DNA of 24,594 bases from CAYHVH01 sp964360335 (GTDB taxonomy: Bacteria; Patescibacteriota; Doudnabacteria; UBA920; 2-01-FULL-46-14). Position 1 is the stretch's first letter. Every line of letters starts with the position of its first letter. The position numbers and the translations under genes are program-made. Positions 5,539 to 13,599 of this stretch are shown one piece after another. The notes beneath the pieces are model-generated. The model saw only the letters and a program-made list of their open reading frames with translations, was not told the origin of the DNA and made no database searches. The stretch is from assembly GCA_964360335.1 (NCBI GenBank), contig CAYHVH010000012.1:1-24594 (forward strand), in the 5' to 3' direction.

Positions 5539-6117
5539 CTAGGACGGTTTGAAATGCTGCCGCAGTTCTTTATCAAGATCGGTGACGCTTGCCTCAAAAT
5601 AACTGGTATATTTAGTTAAACCATAATATTCGGAAATAAACTCCAGCTCTTTTCGGCAGTTATACGGATACACAAACACGCTACGCTGGATATTGTGCAG
5701 GCCGAGCCGCTTTAATTTTCTCCTAAGGAGATCACGCAGAATTCTTTGCTTCTCGGGAATGTCGAAGACAAAAAGGCGCCACTTTTTATCCCAGACTTTG
5801 CCACTCGATAATTTCAAATTTTCGAACTGAATTCTCCGGTACCTTTGCTTTCCTTTTCGTAAAAGCCGAATCATCCACCCATCAGGAGTTTTCGTTAAGG
5901 CTACATACCCCTTTTTTTGTAAACGCTTAATCTCCCTACGGAAATCACTTTTTCGAAAATAATAACGCATTGCCCCTTTTGCCAAATAATATAGGCCGAA
6001 AGGCGAAGCCAAAAACGCTGGCACGGCGAGGCCCAGAAAGAGCACCTTGATAATTTTCTCTGCAATTTTCACCCCCTCTGGTTCGTATCGAGGATATACG
6101 TTACGTTTAGGAAGCAT
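5539..6117 (-). CDS. PaaX/Cas2-like protein with hydrophobic N-terminus
   Basis: A 192-residue product from the ATG at 6117; an upstream TTG frame at 6144 overlaps the promoter motif. Three parts are visible, numbered from 6144: a hydrophobic segment (about 33-57, FLGLAVPAFLASPFGLYYLA), a winged-helix-like region (about 62-105, DFRREIKRLQKKGYVALTKT) and a C-terminal ferredoxin-like domain (about 117-195, KKWRLFVFDIPEKQR, then QRSVFVYPY). The last resembles the central Cas2-like domain of PaaX-type repressors. Such stand-alone proteins are frequent in CPR genomes and are often mislabelled Cas2; no cas gene or CRISPR array is nearby. Nuclease activity is not supported. A regulator role is inferred from the winged helix and from the shared palindromic motif on both sides of the gene. 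Confidence 0.75.
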   Translation of the reverse strand: MLPKRNVYPRYEPEGVKIAEKIIKVLFLGLAVPAFLASPFGLYYLAKGAMRYYFRKSDFRREIKRLQKKGYVALTKTPDGWMIRLLRKGKQRYRRIQFENLKLSSGKVWDKKWRLFVFDIPEKQRILRDLLRRKLKRLGLHNIQRSVFVYPYNCRKELEFISEYYGLTKYTSYFEASVTDLDKELRQHFKPS

Positions 6118-6137
6118 TTTCTTTACTGATTCTTTAC

Positions 6138-6159
6138 TTAACAAGCGTTACACGATCGT
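6138..6159. promoter_or_regulatory. CGATCG-centred motif, promoter copy
   Basis: It contains the perfect ten-base palindrome CACGATCGTG and matches 5475-5496 at 19 of 22 positions. It sits inside the likely promoter of the PaaX/Cas2-like gene, where TTGACA on the minus strand (6173-6168) lies 17 bases from TAACGC (6150-6145). It is a candidate autoregulatory operator. Confidence 0.5.
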
Positions 6160-6229
6160 GGTATAGTTGTCAAAGATTTAAAAAAGACAAAAAGATCAAC
6201 CTTTGTTTGTATTTTTATTTATTACAGTG

Positions 6230-8734
6230 CTAGTTCAGGATCTCTGGACTTATCTCCACCACCTGACCTCTTTGAATCTCCCCCGAAAGCAGGCCCTTGG
6301 CGAGATAGTTCTCGATATGCTCTTGGATATAGCGGCGCAAGGGCCGCGCCCCGAACTCGGCGCTGTATCCTCCTGTCGCCACGCCAGCGGCCAATTCCGG
6401 CGTAATTTTGACCTGAATCTCCTTCCCGGCCAGGCGTTCGTTAAGCTCTTGCAAAAGCAAAGTTGCGACCCTGACGAGCTCCTCCCGGGAAAGCGGCCGG
6501 AAAATCACCACGGCGTCAAACCGGTTCAAAAACTCCGGCCGGAACACTCCCGTCCGCTGCAAATTCTCCAAAAGCTCCTCGCGCGCGGCGGCCGGATTCT
6601 TGCCGGCCTTAATCATTTCCCGGATGACCTCGGCACCGGCGTTGGAGGTCGCCACAATCATCGTATTGACAAAAGTTATACTCCGGCCGAGCGCGTCGGT
6701 GAGCCGCCCTTCGTCAAAAACTTGCAAAAATAAATCCAGTATTTTCGGATGAGCCTTTTCAATCTCGTCCAGCAAAACCAGGGAAAAGGGATTGGCGATT
6801 ACCTCCTCGGTCAAGAGTCCCCCGGTACCAGTATCGGAGTCTCCCAATAAACGATTGATGCTGTGCTGTTCTTGAAATTCGGACATATCGAATCGGATGA
6901 GGCGCTGCTCGCTCCCGAAATACACTCGCGCCAGGGCTTTGGTAGTTTCCGTTTTGCCCACCCCAGTGGGGCCCAGGAACAGGAAACTGCCGATGGGTTT
7001 TTTTTCCGAGGCAATCCCGGCGCGCCCCCGCCGCAGAGCGTCCGCGAGATCCTGAACCGCTTCCTGCTGATTGACTATCCGCTCGTGCAGAATCTCCTCC
7101 AGATTCAAAAGCACGGCCTTCTCTTCCCCCGCCACTTTTTCCACCGGCACTTTGGTCCTCGCAGTAACGACCTTTTGGACGTGGGCTGCGGTAACTACCC
7201 TTTCTCCCAATTTCACGGCGACAAAAACCGCGGCGTCCTGCAAAATCTCCAGGGACTTCTCGGGATTGGGCAAACTCTGAATCAGCTTTTCGCTCAAATT
7301 CACGATCTCCTTTAAAGCCCGGTGCGTAAACCATAATCCGCTTTGCCGCTCAAGGCGTGGTACTTCGTCCTGCAGAATGTGCAAAGTCTGGGCGGGAGTG
7401 GGTGGGGAAAGTTCCAATTTAGCAATTAGCCTCATGAGCTGGGGATTTTTGCCGATGGTCGCCTGGTATCCCTGGGGAGTGGTGATGCCGATAATCCGCA
7501 AACCTGATTGCAAAAAAGGAAGCAGCGCTTCGGTGGCATTTACCCGCCCGGCCTCGGGATGAGGATCCAAAAAAGCGTCAAAGTCGTTGACGACCAAGAT
7601 TACGTTTTCCGCCCGGAGCGCTTCATAAAATATCGTTTCGATCCGCTCCACGACCTCGTTGAGCGACTGGGCCCCGGCTACGACCGTTGCAGTATCAATC
7701 TGCAAAAGTCGCTTGTAGCGAAGCGGCCCCAGCGTCTGGCCATTATTAAGTTTGGCGGCCAGTGCCCGGAGCAGCGTGTGCCGGCCCACGCCGGGCTCCC
7801 CGACCAGGACGACGTTGCCGGAACCAGCAGAGCGCACTAACATTCGCTCCAGGATCTCCAGCTGCGGCTTGTGTCCGTATAAATGCCCGGGGGGCTTGTT
7901 GACCCGGACACTTGCCGAAAGATCAAGGACGAAGCGATCCAAATAGACAGTATACCCGGCCGACCAGTCCTTGCCGATCCCCCGTGTGTTCAAAAGATTT
8001 TCCCGGGTCCAGAACCGTGAGCGCGTTTTTGCTTCCCGTTCCCGCCGGCGCTGCCAATCCGCCACCGCTTGCAAATCTCCCTCCTCCACTTCGAACTCAA
8101 ACAGCAAATCCTGGAAGATTTTATCCGAAGCAAAAACTGCCATCAAAATGTCCCAATCCGTCACCTCGGCATGATTGCCGGCCAGCGCCTTTTGCCAGGA
8201 AACCAGCAGGAGTTCGCGCAAAGGCAGAGCGGCGGCCGGCGGATACCGGAGCTCCTGCTGCCTCGAAAACTCCTTGGCCGGAATGTTGAGCCGTTTCCAG
8301 ACCCACAAAAATTTCGGCTCGGCTAGAACGTATCGCCAGAAAGCACCGAGAAGCAAGTCCTCGCTACTGCCCGCGGCCAGAAGCAGACGGGCGGCGGAAA
8401 AATTCAAAATCCGACCATAGGCTTCCTGCTCCCAAAATTTTTTGATCTCGCCAAGTGTCAGGGGCTTGCTTTCTTCCAGATGCCGCAGAAACAACCAGTA
8501 GACGGAGAACAGCAGATACAATCCCAAAAAAATTTCCGTCCCGCCCAAAAACATCCAGACCGCCGGCTTCTGGTCCAGGAAAAAAATCGTCAAAAACAAG
8601 CAGACGGCAGCCAGCACTCCCCACAGCCCCACCGCAATCCCCGCCCGCCGGCGGGTAAAACGGCTGTCCAGACGCAAGGCCGGCGTAAACCCGGATTGTT
8701 CCAGATAAAGTTCTTTGTCCGATAAAATTTTCAT
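6230..8734 (-). CDS. Membrane-anchored double-AAA+ Clp/Hsp100-like ATPase
   Basis: An 834-residue relative of ClpA/ClpC unfoldases. Two transmembrane segments (about 31-53 and 57-83) replace a soluble start, followed by a poorly conserved helical N-domain. The first AAA+ domain has an altered Walker A, GEPGVGRHT (312-320, lysine replaced), and a Walker B region VVNDFDAF without the catalytic glutamate, so it probably does not hydrolyse ATP. The second domain is intact: Walker A GPTGVGKTE (588-596), Walker B LVLLDEIEKAHP, sensor ATSN, arginine finger in RPEFLNRFD and sensor 2 GARPLRR. Between ATSN and RPEFLNR, where ClpP-partner unfoldases carry an LGF/VGF/IGF loop, no such tripeptide is seen. 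It is likely a membrane remodelling or unfolding machine rather than a ClpP partner. It lies ten bases after a small membrane-protein gene in the same operon. Confidence 0.9.
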   Translation of the reverse strand: MKILSDKELYLEQSGFTPALRLDSRFTRRRAGIAVGLWGVLAAVCLFLTIFFLDQKPAVWMFLGGTEIFLGLYLLFSVYWLFLRHLEESKPLTLGEIKKFWEQEAYGRILNFSAARLLLAAGSSEDLLLGAFWRYVLAEPKFLWVWKRLNIPAKEFSRQQELRYPPAAALPLRELLLVSWQKALAGNHAEVTDWDILMAVFASDKIFQDLLFEFEVEEGDLQAVADWQRRREREAKTRSRFWTRENLLNTRGIGKDWSAGYTVYLDRFVLDLSASVRVNKPPGHLYGHKPQLEILERMLVRSAGSGNVVLVGEPGVGRHTLLRALAAKLNNGQTLGPLRYKRLLQIDTATVVAGAQSLNEVVERIETIFYEALRAENVILVVNDFDAFLDPHPEAGRVNATEALLPFLQSGLRIIGITTPQGYQATIGKNPQLMRLIAKLELSPPTPAQTLHILQDEVPRLERQSGLWFTHRALKEIVNLSEKLIQSLPNPEKSLEILQDAAVFVAVKLGERVVTAAHVQKVVTARTKVPVEKVAGEEKAVLLNLEEILHERIVNQQEAVQDLADALRRGRAGIASEKKPIGSFLFLGPTGVGKTETTKALARVYFGSEQRLIRFDMSEFQEQHSINRLLGDSDTGTGGLLTEEVIANPFSLVLLDEIEKAHPKILDLFLQVFDEGRLTDALGRSITFVNTMIVATSNAGAEVIREMIKAGKNPAAAREELLENLQRTGVFRPEFLNRFDAVVIFRPLSREELVRVATLLLQELNERLAGKEIQVKITPELAAGVATGGYSAEFGARPLRRYIQEHIENYLAKGLLSGEIQRGQVVEISPEILN

Positions 8735-8744
8735 CTTCCACGAG

Positions 8745-9134
8745 TTATGACAGCAAGGGTGTCACGAACCCCGCCACGAGCAAGGCGGGAATGGCCAAAG
8801 GCAATACGAGCCACAGCACCGCGGCCAAAAGAGTGGCCGCTCCGACTGCCGCCAAAACGATCAATCCCGCGGCGACGACGACGAGGCGCAAAACCGCCCC
8901 AATCAGGCGGGAGATCAAATTCCAGCCCCAAATATGCAAAAACCGCTGAAGATCAAAACCCCGCCCGTAGGGCGCGAGATCGCGATGCCAGGGTGAGAAA
9001 AGCCGCGGCAGGAAATAGCCGATGGAAAAAAAATGCCACGCCCAAAGCAAAAAGTTCCGCCCGAGCCCCAAAATCGCGAGAGGGGCTTTCGCAAAAAACC
9101 ACTGAACAAATATCCGGATTGTACTTTTAGCCAT
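8745..9134 (-). CDS. Small integral membrane protein, unknown function
   Basis: A 129-residue protein with a basic, aromatic N-terminal half (FVQWFFAKAPLAILGLGRN), a conserved-looking central stretch (RLFSPWHRDLAPYGRGFD) and a long hydrophobic C-terminal part (about 85-125) that should form two membrane spans. No enzymatic motif is visible. Its ATG overlaps the end of the PAP2 gene by eight bases and its stop is ten bases before the AAA+ gene, which strongly suggests co-translation and a partnership with that membrane-anchored ATPase, for example as a membrane subunit. It resembles an unnamed conserved CPR membrane protein I have an impression of, but this is unverified. Confidence 0.75.
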   Translation of the reverse strand: MAKSTIRIFVQWFFAKAPLAILGLGRNFLLWAWHFFSIGYFLPRLFSPWHRDLAPYGRGFDLQRFLHIWGWNLISRLIGAVLRLVVVAAGLIVLAAVGAATLLAAVLWLVLPLAIPALLVAGFVTPLLS

Positions 9135-9654
9135 TTGTTTCTCTGTCGGTCCTCCGGCGGATAAACTTCTGCGCCAAATACACGGAAGTGCCGGCCACTA
9201 TAATCCCTCCGAGAATATCGGACGGGTAATGCACGCCCGCGTAAACTCTAATCAAACTCAAAATCAAGGCCACTACTATTAAAATACCACCGATTTTTTT
9301 ATTAAACAAACTTACCGTAAAGGCAATGGCAAACATGAGCGCGGCATGGCCGGAAGGAAAGGAGGGTTCAAGGGGATTTTGCTCCACGAGCTTTTTGACG
9401 TTTTCCAAAGCGATAAACGGGCGGGGACGGGGAATCAAAAACCGAATTAATTCCGTCAGCACCCCCCGCGCCAGGATAGTAGAAAATAATCCCGTCCAAA
9501 AAATCTTTCGGTTTTTGAAAAAATAAAAGACCAGAACCAGGCCGAACAGAACGAGGGAAATCTTGTTCAGTCCGAAAAGCAATGCGTTCAAAAAGTCGGA
9601 TTTGCCAGCCAAGTCATTTAGCCAGATAACGACTTGATAATCTAGATTGTTCAC
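9127..9654 (-). CDS. PAP2-family membrane phosphatase
   Basis: A 175-residue, multi-span protein with the three PAP2 motifs: RFLIPRPRP (R71-x6-RP, arginine in place of the usual lysine), PSGH (100-103) and RVYAGVHYPSD (R136, H142, D146). These form the vanadium-haloperoxidase-type active site that hydrolyses lipid phosphates at the membrane surface; undecaprenyl-diphosphate recycling is the likeliest use. The start is GTG, overlapping the stop of the 2H phosphoesterase gene by four bases (GTGA). It ends inside the next gene, so the whole group reads as one coupled operon. Substrate specificity is not determined by these motifs. Confidence 0.9.
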   Translation of the reverse strand: MNNLDYQVVIWLNDLAGKSDFLNALLFGLNKISLVLFGLVLVFYFFKNRKIFWTGLFSTILARGVLTELIRFLIPRPRPFIALENVKKLVEQNPLEPSFPSGHAALMFAIAFTVSLFNKKIGGILIVVALILSLIRVYAGVHYPSDILGGIIVAGTSVYLAQKFIRRRTDRETNG

Positions 9655-10256
9655 TGAGCGCGAAGCTTAAAGGTTTTCAGAATTTTTGTAACTTGCAACC
9701 AGTTGTTGACCTCGCAAATCGCTACCGTGTCTGCCAGAAAACCGAATTTTCCAAGCTTCATCTTTCTGATAACTTTTGTGCCGTTATCCAGATTTTTCAG
9801 CTTGACCATCGTAAAGTGAGGTTTAAAAAATTTTAGCAAGAGCCGAGAGCCATATTTTTTAAAGTAATGTGTTTCTTGCTTTGTCGGCCGACGAGCGTGA
9901 TTCCAAGGCACGGGTCCAGTTTTTAAAATTCGACACTTATCAACTACTTCCCTGTGTAAACGCTGTAACACAGCGGGCTTATAAATCGAATAATACACGA
10001 TGCCGGATGGGAAGGTCTGCTCGCCTTTGGATTTAAGCTTGAACGGCTTGTAAGATTTTATGATCTCGTGGACAAGCTCAACCAGCTTGTCGAATCGAAC
10101 TTTAGTAGTACGAATATGATATAAGCTCAAGTGCGGAATTAATTTTTTATTGTCCACGACAAAAACGTGCGGAATGCTGTTCACAGCCTTTTTGATTTTA
10201 CGGCCCAATTTCCGCCGAAGTTTCGCCGACGGCAAAATGACAACGTCGAGAAGCAT
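9651..10256 (-). CDS. 2H phosphoesterase (2'-5' RNA ligase-like)
   Basis: A 201-residue protein with the two H-x-(S/T) motifs that define the 2H superfamily: PHLSLYHI (H42, S44) and PHFTMVKL (H147, T149). They lie about 105 residues apart, as in LigT-like and related cyclic-phosphodiesterase enzymes. These enzymes act on 2',3'-cyclic phosphates or 2'-5' linkages in RNA or nucleotides. A lysine/arginine-rich N-terminus (KLRRKLGRKIKK) could bind RNA. It is the first gene of the overlapping group running into PAP2, and about 85 bases of AT-rich, repeat-like sequence separate it from glyA. The physiological substrate is unknown. Confidence 0.82.
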   Translation of the reverse strand: MLLDVVILPSAKLRRKLGRKIKKAVNSIPHVFVVDNKKLIPHLSLYHIRTTKVRFDKLVELVHEIIKSYKPFKLKSKGEQTFPSGIVYYSIYKPAVLQRLHREVVDKCRILKTGPVPWNHARRPTKQETHYFKKYGSRLLLKFFKPHFTMVKLKNLDNGTKVIRKMKLGKFGFLADTVAICEVNNWLQVTKILKTFKLRAQ

Positions 10257-10341
10257 GGAATAATTTCAGATTTAAGAATTTAGATTGCAGAGTCTGGTGG
10301 CGTGTTGGTTCATTTTGAAATCAGCATTCTACATTCAGCAA

Positions 10342-11658
10342 TTACTTATCAATCCCCGGCACGGGGAATTTTGCGGCAAACGCCCGGACCTCCTCCCCCA
10401 CTTCCTTGACGAGCGGATGGGCGGGCAGCGACTTCGTAAAATCTTTCACGGTGGTCGCGCGTTTTTCTTTTTCCTCCGGCATTTCGGTTTTGGCAAACTC
10501 CTGCGCCAGCTTCGCAATCCACTTGCCGATTTTTTGCATCTCCGCTTCTTTCATTCCCCGGCTGGTGAGTGCCGGCGTGCCCAGCCTAATTCCTGAAGGA
10601 TAGTAAGGAGGCGAAGAATCATTGGGGATCGGGTTTTTATTCACTGTGATGCCCGCCGCCTCGAGCGCTTTCTCGAGGAAAATCCCCCGCCCCGGACCAA
10701 AGGGCCGCAAATCGATAAGCAGCAAATGATTGTCCGTGCCGCCGGAGACAAGCTTGAGTTTCTCGTCGAGCAGGGTTTGCGCGAGAGCTTTCGCGTTTTT
10801 GACTATCTGCGCCGCGTATTTTTTGAACTCTGGTTGCTGCGCTTCCCGGAGAGCCACCGCGACGGCGGCAATCGTGTGCTCGTGAGGACCGCCTTGCATC
10901 CCGGGAAAAACCGCTTTGTCAATTTTTTCTTTGTACTCTTCCTTGCAGAAAATCATGGCGGCGCGCGGACCGCGCAAGGTCTTGTGCGTGGTGGTCGTTA
11001 CAACGTCAGTGAAAGGAAATGGTGAAGGGTGCATTCCGCCGATGATGAGCCCTGAAATATGAGAGATGTCGGCCATGGATACGGCGCCGACTTCTTGAGC
11101 GATGTCGTGCATTTTCCGGAAATCTATCAAGCGCGGATAGGCGGTGAAACCGGAGAGCAGAATCTTCGGCTTCTCCTTTTTGGCCAACGCGGCGATTTTT
11201 GCGTAATCCAAAACCTCGCTCTCGGCATCCACCTCGTAATGCACAAATTTAAAAGCCCGCCCCGAAAGACTCACCGGATCCCCATGCGTGAGATGTCCGC
11301 CATGCGCGAGCTTAAGGCCCATGATTTTTTCCCCGAGCTCCAAAAGCCCGAGATAAACCTCAATATTCGCCGGGCTTCCGGAATACGGCTGGACATTCAC
11401 GTGATAATCAACAGCCCCGAATACCTCGCACGCCCTTTTTTGGGTGAGCCGCTCGATCTCGTCAATATGAATGTTCCCGCCGTAGTAGCGCTTGCCGGGA
11501 TAGCCCTCGGCGTACTTGTCGTTGAGGATGCTGCCCATCGCCTCCAGTACCGCGACGGAGGCGTAGTTTTCCGAAGGAATCATCTCCAAGCCCTCCTTTT
11601 GTCGGACCTTCTCTTTTTCAATTATCCCGTAAACTTCCGGATCTTGGTGTTGAAGCAT
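10342..11658 (-). CDS. glyA: Serine hydroxymethyltransferase
   Basis: A 438-residue PLP enzyme that interconverts serine and glycine and charges tetrahydrofolate with a one-carbon unit. It starts MLQHQDPEVYGIIEKEKVRQ and has the normal family length. The PLP lysine lies in TTTTHKTLRGPR (K226). Other landmarks are the substrate region EMIPSENYAS, GYPGKRYYGG and HGGHLTHG. An open frame extends 21 codons upstream to 11721, but those codons are repeat sequence, so ATG 11658 is preferred. No Shine-Dalgarno site precedes it. It stands between the MFS gene and the 2H gene with repeat-bearing gaps on both sides. Confidence 0.97.
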   Translation of the reverse strand: MLQHQDPEVYGIIEKEKVRQKEGLEMIPSENYASVAVLEAMGSILNDKYAEGYPGKRYYGGNIHIDEIERLTQKRACEVFGAVDYHVNVQPYSGSPANIEVYLGLLELGEKIMGLKLAHGGHLTHGDPVSLSGRAFKFVHYEVDAESEVLDYAKIAALAKKEKPKILLSGFTAYPRLIDFRKMHDIAQEVGAVSMADISHISGLIIGGMHPSPFPFTDVVTTTTHKTLRGPRAAMIFCKEEYKEKIDKAVFPGMQGGPHEHTIAAVAVALREAQQPEFKKYAAQIVKNAKALAQTLLDEKLKLVSGGTDNHLLLIDLRPFGPGRGIFLEKALEAAGITVNKNPIPNDSSPPYYPSGIRLGTPALTSRGMKEAEMQKIGKWIAKLAQEFAKTEMPEEKEKRATTVKDFTKSLPAHPLVKEVGEEVRAFAAKFPVPGIDK

Positions 11659-11662
11659 AATT

Positions 11663-11749
11663 AGCTTGTAGGAATTAGTTTGTAGCTCGTAGACGAGAGG
11701 AAATTCAACCCTACCTACCACCTACAAGCTACCAGCTACTAACTACTAC
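11663..11749. repeat. TAG-rich interspersed repeat between the MFS gene and glyA
   Basis: The spacer is made of short variations on TTGTAG/CTACTAACT, with an exact inverted pair AGCTTGTAG (11663-11671) and CTACAAGCT (11722-11730). The same style of sequence (CTACTAACTACTGACTCC) occurs inside leuS near 14662-14690. Confidence 0.65.
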
Positions 11750-12913
11750 CTATTTAAGTAATCCATAAAACATCGTCAGAATCCCGGCAAGCGCAAAAAC
11801 AAACATCACGCTCAAACCACTTCCCAGTATAGCAATTCCCGCCAGCGCCGTAAGGATTTTTCCAATGGACAAGGAAAATTCATAAAAGACGCTATATGCG
11901 ATGGCATAATCCGGGCCTTTCTCCCCTGCCCGCACAAAAGTCAAGGCCATCAGCGGGACGTTGCTCATGTCCTTGCCGGTTTTGGTCAGAGCGTCAAAAG
12001 CCAAAACTCCACCCGTGCCTTTGCCCAAAAAACGAAATATCCAGGTGATACCATAAAAAATACTGCTGAACCGGATTAAGCGGCGCCTGTCGCCTTTATC
12101 GGCAAGTTTGCCTACGTACAACATTAGCACTGTTCCAATCAAAGTCGCAATCGTCGTGATGAGGCCGACGTTCAAAAAACTCGCCACAATCGTGAACATA
12201 TAAACCGGCCAGAGACTTTGGACCATCAAATCCTCGGCATAACCCCAATAGCCAAAAAAATTACTGGTGTGGTTTCGAAAGACTGACCACAGATTTTGGA
12301 AACGAAATTGGTGGGTTGAGTGGATTTCTGGGCTTTTAAAAAGGGGGTAAACGGAGACGAGCATCAGGGCAGCAGCGGTGATAAACAAGGCTGCAAACCC
12401 CAAAAAATGAGAAACCAAACCGCCGACAACCGGGCCGACCACAAACGCGAGCTGGTTCAAGGAAAAGAGCACGCCCACTTCCCTGCCCTCTTGAACCTTC
12501 GCGGCAGTGGTGGCCACGGCCACTTCAGCGTCGTAGGCCGGCCAAAAAAACGATTTTTGCAGGGCAAACAGCAACGGCGCCGCGAAGAAAAGCCAAGGCT
12601 CCGCTTTTATGGAAAACAGGGCTATCCAGTAGAAAACGTAGAAAAAGTTCGAAACGAGAATAGCGTGTTTGTAGCCGAACCGGCTGGCGAATTTCGCCCC
12701 GAAAGAAATCAGCACCGTATACCAGACGTAGACCTGCACGTAATACCACAAAATCTGCGTTACCGAGTACCCAAGGCTGTAGAGGTAAATCGGCTCGAAA
12801 ATGAAAACCAGGGACAGGGCGAGACTGTTGACGATGGCGTGCCAATACACTTCCTCCACCTCGCGATTCAGGTGGTAAGAAAAATAATGGGGGCGATATT
12901 TGAGGTTGAGCAT
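11750..12913 (-). CDS. Major facilitator superfamily transporter
   Basis: A 387-residue, strongly hydrophobic protein with about 11-12 predicted spans in two halves separated by a polar stretch (about 195-215, KSPEIHSTHQFRFQNL). A basic loop after an early second-half helix (GKLADKGDRRRLIRF) matches the MFS loop pattern; the equivalent loop in the first half is GAKFASRFGYKHA. No substrate-specific motif stands out, so the cargo is unknown. It begins five bases after the Sua5/YrdC stop and is followed by the TAG-rich spacer before glyA. Confidence 0.8.
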   Translation of the reverse strand: MLNLKYRPHYFSYHLNREVEEVYWHAIVNSLALSLVFIFEPIYLYSLGYSVTQILWYYVQVYVWYTVLISFGAKFASRFGYKHAILVSNFFYVFYWIALFSIKAEPWLFFAAPLLFALQKSFFWPAYDAEVAVATTAAKVQEGREVGVLFSLNQLAFVVGPVVGGLVSHFLGFAALFITAAALMLVSVYPLFKSPEIHSTHQFRFQNLWSVFRNHTSNFFGYWGYAEDLMVQSLWPVYMFTIVASFLNVGLITTIATLIGTVLMLYVGKLADKGDRRRLIRFSSIFYGITWIFRFLGKGTGGVLAFDALTKTGKDMSNVPLMALTFVRAGEKGPDYAIAYSVFYEFSLSIGKILTALAGIAILGSGLSVMFVFALAGILTMFYGLLK

Positions 12914-12918
12914 AAGCC

Positions 12919-13599
12919 TTACGGACTACCCCCTCTTCTTCTCCCCCTTGATAAGGGGGAGAAAGAGTGGGGGTAGAGGTCTTTTTGGGAAATTGGGCCT
13001 CTTCTCAAAATTTTCATTTTGTTACCGACAATTTTAACAAAAGTTGATGGTTTTTTCTTCAGCAGGCGACCCGCGTCCAAAATCAGGTCAGGTTGATATC
13101 TCTTTTTCTTAAATTGCTTTACAACATCTTCAACACTGTAGCTGTCATGTCCTCCTAGGGAATTCGGCGGGTTGGCGCTGGTTGTAGTAACTGGCCGATT
13201 TAAAAATTTTGCTAACTTCATTGCTACTTTATTGTCAGGGATCCTTAGTCCGATTGCACCACTACCCCCAGAAAGAATTGTCCAAGCCCTTTGTCTTTTG
13301 TTTTTAAGCTCCAAAACCAGAGTCAGGGGGCCGGGCCAAAATTTCTTTACAAGCTTGTCAGTAAGCTCATTCCATTTGGTTACCTTTTTGGCAAAAGCCA
13401 CAGAGGGGACAACGATATGTATCGGTGTCCCAAACTTTCGCTGTTTGATTTTGTAAAGTCTCTCGAGCGCCCTGATATTGGTAGCATCAACCCCCAAACC
13501 GTAGCTGGTGTCAGTGGGATACACTACACTTTTTCCCGCTTTTAAATACTGAACTGCGAGCTTAATGCCCTTTTTGTCAGGTTTTATGATTAAAGCCAT
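12919..13599 (-). CDS. Sua5/YrdC threonylcarbamoyl-AMP synthase
   Basis: A 226-residue YrdC-domain enzyme making threonylcarbamoyl-AMP from threonine, bicarbonate and ATP, the first step of t6A37 modification of ANN-decoding tRNAs. Landmarks are VVYPTDTSYGLGVDA (25-39), RLYKIKQRKFGTPIHIVV, FWPGPLTLVLE and the nucleotide-contact stretch RPVTTTSANPPNS. The last dozen or so residues (SFSPLSRGRRRGGSP) come from a palindromic repeat (12926-12976) that also supplies the stop codon, so the native C-terminus has been replaced or extended. The gene overlaps the nucleotidyltransferase gene by 23 bases. A Sua5 C-terminal domain is absent; this is the short YrdC/TsaC form. Confidence 0.93.
   Translation of the reverse strand: MALIIKPDKKGIKLAVQYLKAGKSVVYPTDTSYGLGVDATNIRALERLYKIKQRKFGTPIHIVVPSVAFAKKVTKWNELTDKLVKKFWPGPLTLVLELKNKRQRAWTILSGGSGAIGLRIPDNKVAMKLAKFLNRPVTTTSANPPNSLGGHDSYSVEDVVKQFKKKRYQPDLILDAGRLLKKKPSTFVKIVGNKMKILRRGPISQKDLYPHSFSPLSRGRRRGGSP
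12926..12976. repeat. CCCCCT...AGGGGG palindromic repeat at Sua5 3' end
   Basis: The outer arms CTACCCCC (12926-12933) and GGGGGTAG (12969-12976), plus the inner palindrome CTCCCCCTTGATAAGGGGGA, form one long hairpin of 51 bases. A sister copy lies inside leuS at 16427-16474. Confidence 0.85.

Noticed and set aside
5539..6144. Cas2 of a CRISPR-Cas system
   Set aside because: No CRISPR array or other cas gene is present, and the protein has winged-helix-like and hydrophobic parts unlike Cas2. A PaaX-like label is better.
6203..8725. Several plus-strand open frames opposite the AAA+ gene
   Set aside because: They are frame shadows of the well-supported minus-strand ATPase and have no motifs.
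10285..11664. Plus-strand open frames opposite glyA, up to 201 codons
   Set aside because: They are antisense shadows of a secure SHMT gene; no domain is recognisable.
11663..11749. Possible CRISPR array from repeated TAG/CTAC units
   Set aside because: Units are irregular, short and without unique spacers of constant length.
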